Shown piece after piece: positions 6,716-8,780 of a DNA stretch of 8,780 nucleotides. The stretch lies in contig DAOTVD010000244.1 of assembly GCA_034437075.1 (NCBI GenBank), positions 1 through 8,780 of the forward strand, given 5' to 3'. This DNA is from DAOTVD01 sp034437075 (GTDB lineage Bacteria; Chloroflexota; Anaerolineae; Aggregatilineales; J027). The first letter of the stretch is position 1. Each line of letters starts with the position of its first letter. The notes below the pieces were generated by a model. The model searched no databases. It had not been told where the DNA came from and saw only the letters and a program-made list of their open reading frames with translations. The translations under genes and the position numbers were made by a program.

Positions 6716-7021
6716 ATGAGCGACCGAACGATTCTAAGCATTGATACCATCGTATCCGACCCCAAAATACGCAACGGACGCCCCATCATCGCGGGAACAA
6801 CCCTGCGCGTGCAAGATGTGGCGGCTCATCATCGCTTTCACGGCTATACACCCCAAGAACTCGCGTATCAGTTACAGATTTCGCTAGCTCAAGTCCACGC
6901 TGCTTTAGCGTACTATTACGATCATCAGGCCGAGATTGATGCACAAATCGAAGCCAACGACGAACGCATCCGCCAAGCCAAGGAACAGGGCCTTGGACAA
7001 CGCCATCCGCCTGTACTTTGA
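6716..7021 (+). CDS. DUF433 family antitoxin
   Basis: This 101-residue protein has the DUF433 signature. DPKIRNGRPIIAGTTLRV (15-32) matches the family pattern of an Asp-Pro, then Gly-Arg-Pro, then Ala-Gly-Thr. It is followed by a helix-turn-helix-like stretch GYTPQELAYQLQISLAQVHAA (43-63, a compact antitoxin-type fold) and then YYYDHQAEID (66-75). The last 25 residues are charged and probably wrap the toxin. The start ATG has AAAGGA (6704-6709) 6 nt upstream. It heads a two-gene operon and overlaps the toxin gene by 29 nt. DUF433 proteins are commonly paired with DUF5615 PIN-like proteins, where they are taken to neutralise the toxin and bind the promoter. The dyad on the -10 supports autoregulation here. 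Confidence 0.9.
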   Translation: MSDRTILSIDTIVSDPKIRNGRPIIAGTTLRVQDVAAHHRFHGYTPQELAYQLQISLAQVHAALAYYYDHQAEIDAQIEANDERIRQAKEQGLGQRHPPVL

Positions 7022-7328
7022 TGAAAGTGTACAGATCGCCATCGCACAGCAAGTACGCCAACGTGGGATTGACGTCGTTACGGCGCGTGAACTAGATGCC
7101 CTTGGCGACTCTGACATTAATCATTTAATTCGTGCACATGAGATGGGCCGTGTGATCTGTACTCATGATTACGATTTCGTGCGTCTAGCAGCGGAAGGCC
7201 ATGAACATGCAGGCATTATCGTCGCGCCTTATGCCAATACTTCGATAGGCGATTGGGTACGCGGCTTGGAACATCTACACAGCACCCGCAATACGGACAA
7301 TATGCGCAACCACATCGAATACCTGTAA
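6993..7328 (+). CDS. DUF5615 PIN-like toxin
   Basis: With the TTG start at 6993 the protein has 111 residues, the usual size of the family. The match begins at once: IRLYFDESV (5-13) is the first strand with D10 and E11. It continues with RGIDVVTARELDALGDSDIN (24-43) and the core THDYDF (57-62), whose acidic residues should bind metal. PIN-like members are predicted ribonucleases. The TTG is preferred because AAGGA (6980-6984) lies 8 nt before it. The longer frame, back to an ATG at 6936, adds a poor N-terminus with no family resemblance. The gene overlaps the antitoxin by 29 nt, which suggests translational coupling with the antitoxin made first. It looks complete and intact. Confidence 0.85.
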   Translation: MDNAIRLYFDESVQIAIAQQVRQRGIDVVTARELDALGDSDINHLIRAHEMGRVICTHDYDFVRLAAEGHEHAGIIVAPYANTSIGDWVRGLEHLHSTRNTDNMRNHIEYL

Positions 7329-7338
7329 CACCCTTGCA

Positions 7339-7416
7339 CACCTCCCCATACGGATATTTCGTCACCTGCTCAATCAGCGCGCGCTCGGCGGCATCCAGGC
7401 CGAACGCATCGTACAC
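7339..7416 (-). pseudogene. Possible C-terminal scrap of a restriction/DNA-methylase protein
   Basis: After residue 86 of the minus-strand frame that begins at 7674, the character of the protein changes to VYDAFGLDAAERALIEQ, then VTKYPYGEV. This resembles the end of Type IIG/Eco57I-like restriction-methylase proteins, where a Tyr-x-x-(Phe/Tyr)-Gly-Leu motif is followed by an acidic helix. The recognition is from memory and the fragment is only 26 residues, so it is tentative. The frame then runs on as a cysteine-rich antisense of the toxin gene, which has no meaning. The join to the transposase part sits on a tandem CACGAT repeat (7414-7425). Confidence 0.35.
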
Positions 7417-7425
7417 GATCACGAT
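7414..7425. repeat. Tandem CACGAT at a recombination junction
   Basis: Two adjacent copies of CACGAT (7414-7419 and 7420-7425) lie exactly where the transposase-like frame gives way to the methylase-like tail. They could mark microhomology used in a deletion, or be a minor duplication made by it. Confidence 0.5.
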
Positions 7426-7674
7426 CTGATTGTGTTTACGACCCTTGCGCTGACGACGACGCTCACGCCGTTCTGACTCCGACGACACATCCTGGCTGGT
7501 CTGCGGAGATGCTTTGAACTTGGGCTGACTTTTTTCACCCTTCAAGCGCTTGATCTCGTCGCGCAACGCCTTGATTTCAGCTTGCTGAGCTTCAAGCACA
7601 TTCAGCAACGCTTTGACAACAGCGCGTAGCTGTTCGTCTGCTATGCTGTTGGGATCGAAATCGTCTAAACGCAT
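7417..7674 (-). pseudogene. Truncated IS66-like transposase, N-terminal 86 residues
   Basis: The frame from ATG 7674 opens MRLDDFDPNSIADEQLR, then forms a coiled-coil helix (ALLNVLEAQQAEIKALRDE, 22-40) leading to IKRLKGEK. It then has a linker and a basic cluster, ERRERRRQRKGRKHN (68-82). This order, with leucine-zipper-like helix, RLKGEK and a basic stretch, is that of the N-terminus of IS66-type transposases, which are about 450-550 residues long. The zinc-binding part and the DDE catalytic domain are absent, so no transposition activity is expected. No terminal inverted repeat was found beside it. It converges on the DUF5615 toxin gene, and the frame continues into unrelated residues after 7417. 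Confidence 0.6.
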
Positions 7675-7824
7675 GTCACGAGTTTGCTTATTTTCAGGAC
7701 TCTATGCGATGCCCAATTTCCACGCGCGATTGAGGGGATACCCAAAAAGTCTGTCACGGCCCACTTTAATGCAAGCGCGCCGTGTATCCTGCGCCAGGTT
7801 ATAGCCAAAGGCCGCGCCCCTCGT

Positions 7825-7838
7825 TATACTCGGGCCTA
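7825..7838 (+). promoter_or_regulatory. -10 box placed for a leaderless transcript
   Basis: TATACT (7825-7830) differs from the consensus by one base and ends 7 nt before the ATG at 7838. Transcription would therefore be expected to begin at or next to the A of the start codon. No Shine-Dalgarno precedes the ATG, which agrees with a leaderless mRNA. No clear -35 was found. Confidence 0.5.
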
Positions 7839-8320
7839 TGAGCACATTACAATCTGTACTGCATTTTGATGACGACGACCTGGCCGCCAACCGCGCCGGG
7901 CAACTTTCCGAACGACAACGCACGGGCGTCGAGCGCTTGCTGATGCGCTACTATGGCGTGTTGACGGCCAACATTGCCTTGTTGTTGCTACTGCTGGGGC
8001 TGGGGCTGGTTAATCCCTTTGGGGTGGGCTGGCTGGCGGCCATCCCCATGGCCCTGTTCGCCTACTTTTTCTATATCTCTTGGCAGCAGATGACCGGTTT
8101 GCGCGCGGCCATCAGCGGCGAGCACCCCGTGCAGCAGGTCGGCGGCCCTGCCCATCACGGGCCGGATATGCGCATGACGGTCGGCGATGCAGCCTTTTAC
8201 CTAACCACGCCCCAGCGCCGCGCGTTCACCGAGGGCGCGCCCTACCAAGTCTACTTTTTGCAGCAAGGACGCATGGCGGGCATTCTTTCCGCCGAACCAC
8301 TGGACGAGGCGCCCGAATGA
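7838..8320 (+). CDS. Hypothetical protein with two membrane segments
   Basis: The family is not recognised by name. The 160-residue protein has a charged, cytoplasmic-looking N-terminus with FDDDDLAANRAGQLSERQR (10-28). A hydrophobic hairpin follows, with helices at about 41-59 and 63-81. A soluble C-terminal domain of about 75 residues ends RAFTEGAPYQVYFLQQGRMAG (128-148). There is no signal peptide. The ATG is accepted because the frame is protein-like from there and a -10 box fits a leaderless start. Its stop overlaps the next gene as ATGA. That gene encodes a paralog with the same N-terminal motif, helix pair and C-terminal Y-x-V-Y motif, so the pair probably arose by tandem duplication and may act as a heteromer in the membrane. 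Confidence 0.85.
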   Translation: MSTLQSVLHFDDDDLAANRAGQLSERQRTGVERLLMRYYGVLTANIALLLLLLGLGLVNPFGVGWLAAIPMALFAYFFYISWQQMTGLRAAISGEHPVQQVGGPAHHGPDMRMTVGDAAFYLTTPQRRAFTEGAPYQVYFLQQGRMAGILSAEPLDEAPE

Positions 8321-8780
8321 GCCGCCAGAGTTTAGAAACCGCGTTCGGCTTTACGCCAAAAGACCTGAAACGCAACGCGCGCGGCGCATTGACCGACACG
8401 CAGAAGACGCTTTTGCGCGCTCGCCTGCGTGGCTATTGGGCCGGGGCGGCCACGAGTGCCATCGCCGGGGCGATTTCCATCCTGCTATTCGCGACGGTGG
8501 ATGCCAGCGTATTGTTCATTTTGCTGATTATCATCACAGGCATCAGCACGGCCACCAATGCGCGCACCGCGCGCGGCCTGGCGCTGGCCTTGCAGAATCC
8601 AAAACTGAAGGATATACGCGGCCAGGCCCGGCTCATTAGCGGCATCAGCCGCCGCGCGCGCATCGGTGGCGAGGAATTCCCGCTGGATCGCTACCAGTTC
8701 CGCGCCTTGCAAGATGGCGATCATTACCGGGTGTACTATCTGGAAGGCGGCTATATCGTGGGGGTGAAACCCATCGAAGC
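8317..8780 (+). CDS. Paralogous two-helix membrane protein, 3' end outside window
   Basis: The frame opens at ATG 8317, overlaps the upstream stop by 4 nt (ATGA) and stays open to the window edge, giving at least 154 residues. It has FGFTPKDLKRNARGALTDTQ (10-29), aligned with residues 8-27 of the upstream protein. A helix pair follows at about 43-60 and 64-80. Then comes a soluble domain with FRALQDGDHYRVYYLEGG (128-145), matching RAFTEGAPYQVYFLQQG upstream. Overall identity is low outside these blocks, so the duplication is old. The overlap implies translational coupling and similar amounts of both proteins. The end is probably near, since the upstream paralog has only about eight residues after the equivalent point. 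The function is unknown. Confidence 0.85.
   Translation, partial: MSRQSLETAFGFTPKDLKRNARGALTDTQKTLLRARLRGYWAGAATSAIAGAISILLFATVDASVLFILLIIITGISTATNARTARGLALALQNPKLKDIRGQARLISGISRRARIGGEEFPLDRYQFRALQDGDHYRVYYLEGGYIVGVKPIE

Noticed and set aside
7216..7338. Cysteine-rich stretch with GCAYCPYCGCC that looks like a zinc ribbon (minus strand)
   Set aside because: It is the exact antisense of the conserved DUF5615 toxin coding region, so the cysteines follow from that gene and not from selection for zinc binding.
7702..7923. A 73-codon minus-strand frame
   Set aside because: It runs antisense across the promoter and first codons of the membrane protein gene and has no recognisable motif.
8433..8724. 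Minus-strand frames near the right edge
   Set aside because: They are antisense shadows of the second membrane paralog, whose plus-strand frame is open throughout and aligns with its upstream neighbour.

Overview
The window looks like a bacterial chromosome segment of moderately high GC. A member of the Chloroflexota or a similar environmental lineage would fit, judging from the DUF433/DUF5615 pair, the IS66-like transposase remnant and a start codon placed where a leaderless transcript would begin. This assignment is an inference from style; no phylogenetic marker gene is present.

Left part (1-5986). The 3' tip of an unidentified plus-strand gene (2-79) converges on a long minus-strand transport operon. 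Between them lies a 170-bp block of nested palindromes (about 151-323) that probably terminates the operon and may be a small MITE-like element. Read in its own direction, the operon holds an unrecognised 92-residue protein (5986-5708), a CydD-like ABC half-transporter (5703-3940), a CydC-like half-transporter (3940-2165) and, after a 97-bp gap, a third ABC exporter of the MdlB/MsbA type (2067-319). The first three genes are tightly coupled: a 4-nt gap, then a 1-nt TGATG overlap. The CydDC-like pair should form a heterodimer with two canonical ATPase sites. No cytochrome bd genes are present, so the substrate is open. The gap before the third exporter carries a perfect 16-bp palindrome, a possible operator.

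Middle part (6023-7700). This is a small accessory island made of intact and broken genes. It contains a 61-63-residue acidic hypothetical protein (minus), the N-terminal stub of a PIN-domain toxin overlapping the tail of an upstream frame (minus), and an intact toxin-antitoxin module (plus). The module is a DUF433 antitoxin (6716-7021) with a DUF5615 PIN-like toxin whose probable TTG start lies inside the antitoxin gene (6993-7328). A short inverted repeat sits exactly on the module's extended -10 element and could be its autoregulatory operator. Converging on the toxin is a fossil (7674-7339, minus) that joins the first 86 residues of an IS66-like transposase to what looks like the last 26 residues of a restriction/DNA-methylase protein.

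Right part (7700-8780). Two overlapping plus-strand genes encode paralogous proteins with two membrane segments (7838-8320, and 8317 running off the window). A TATACT box just upstream of the first start suggests a leaderless mRNA.

No RNA genes, CRISPR array or complete mobile element were seen. The most unusual items are the unknown small protein coupled to a CydDC-like exporter, the layered toxin-antitoxin and IS debris, the nested palindrome element and the tandem membrane paralogs.
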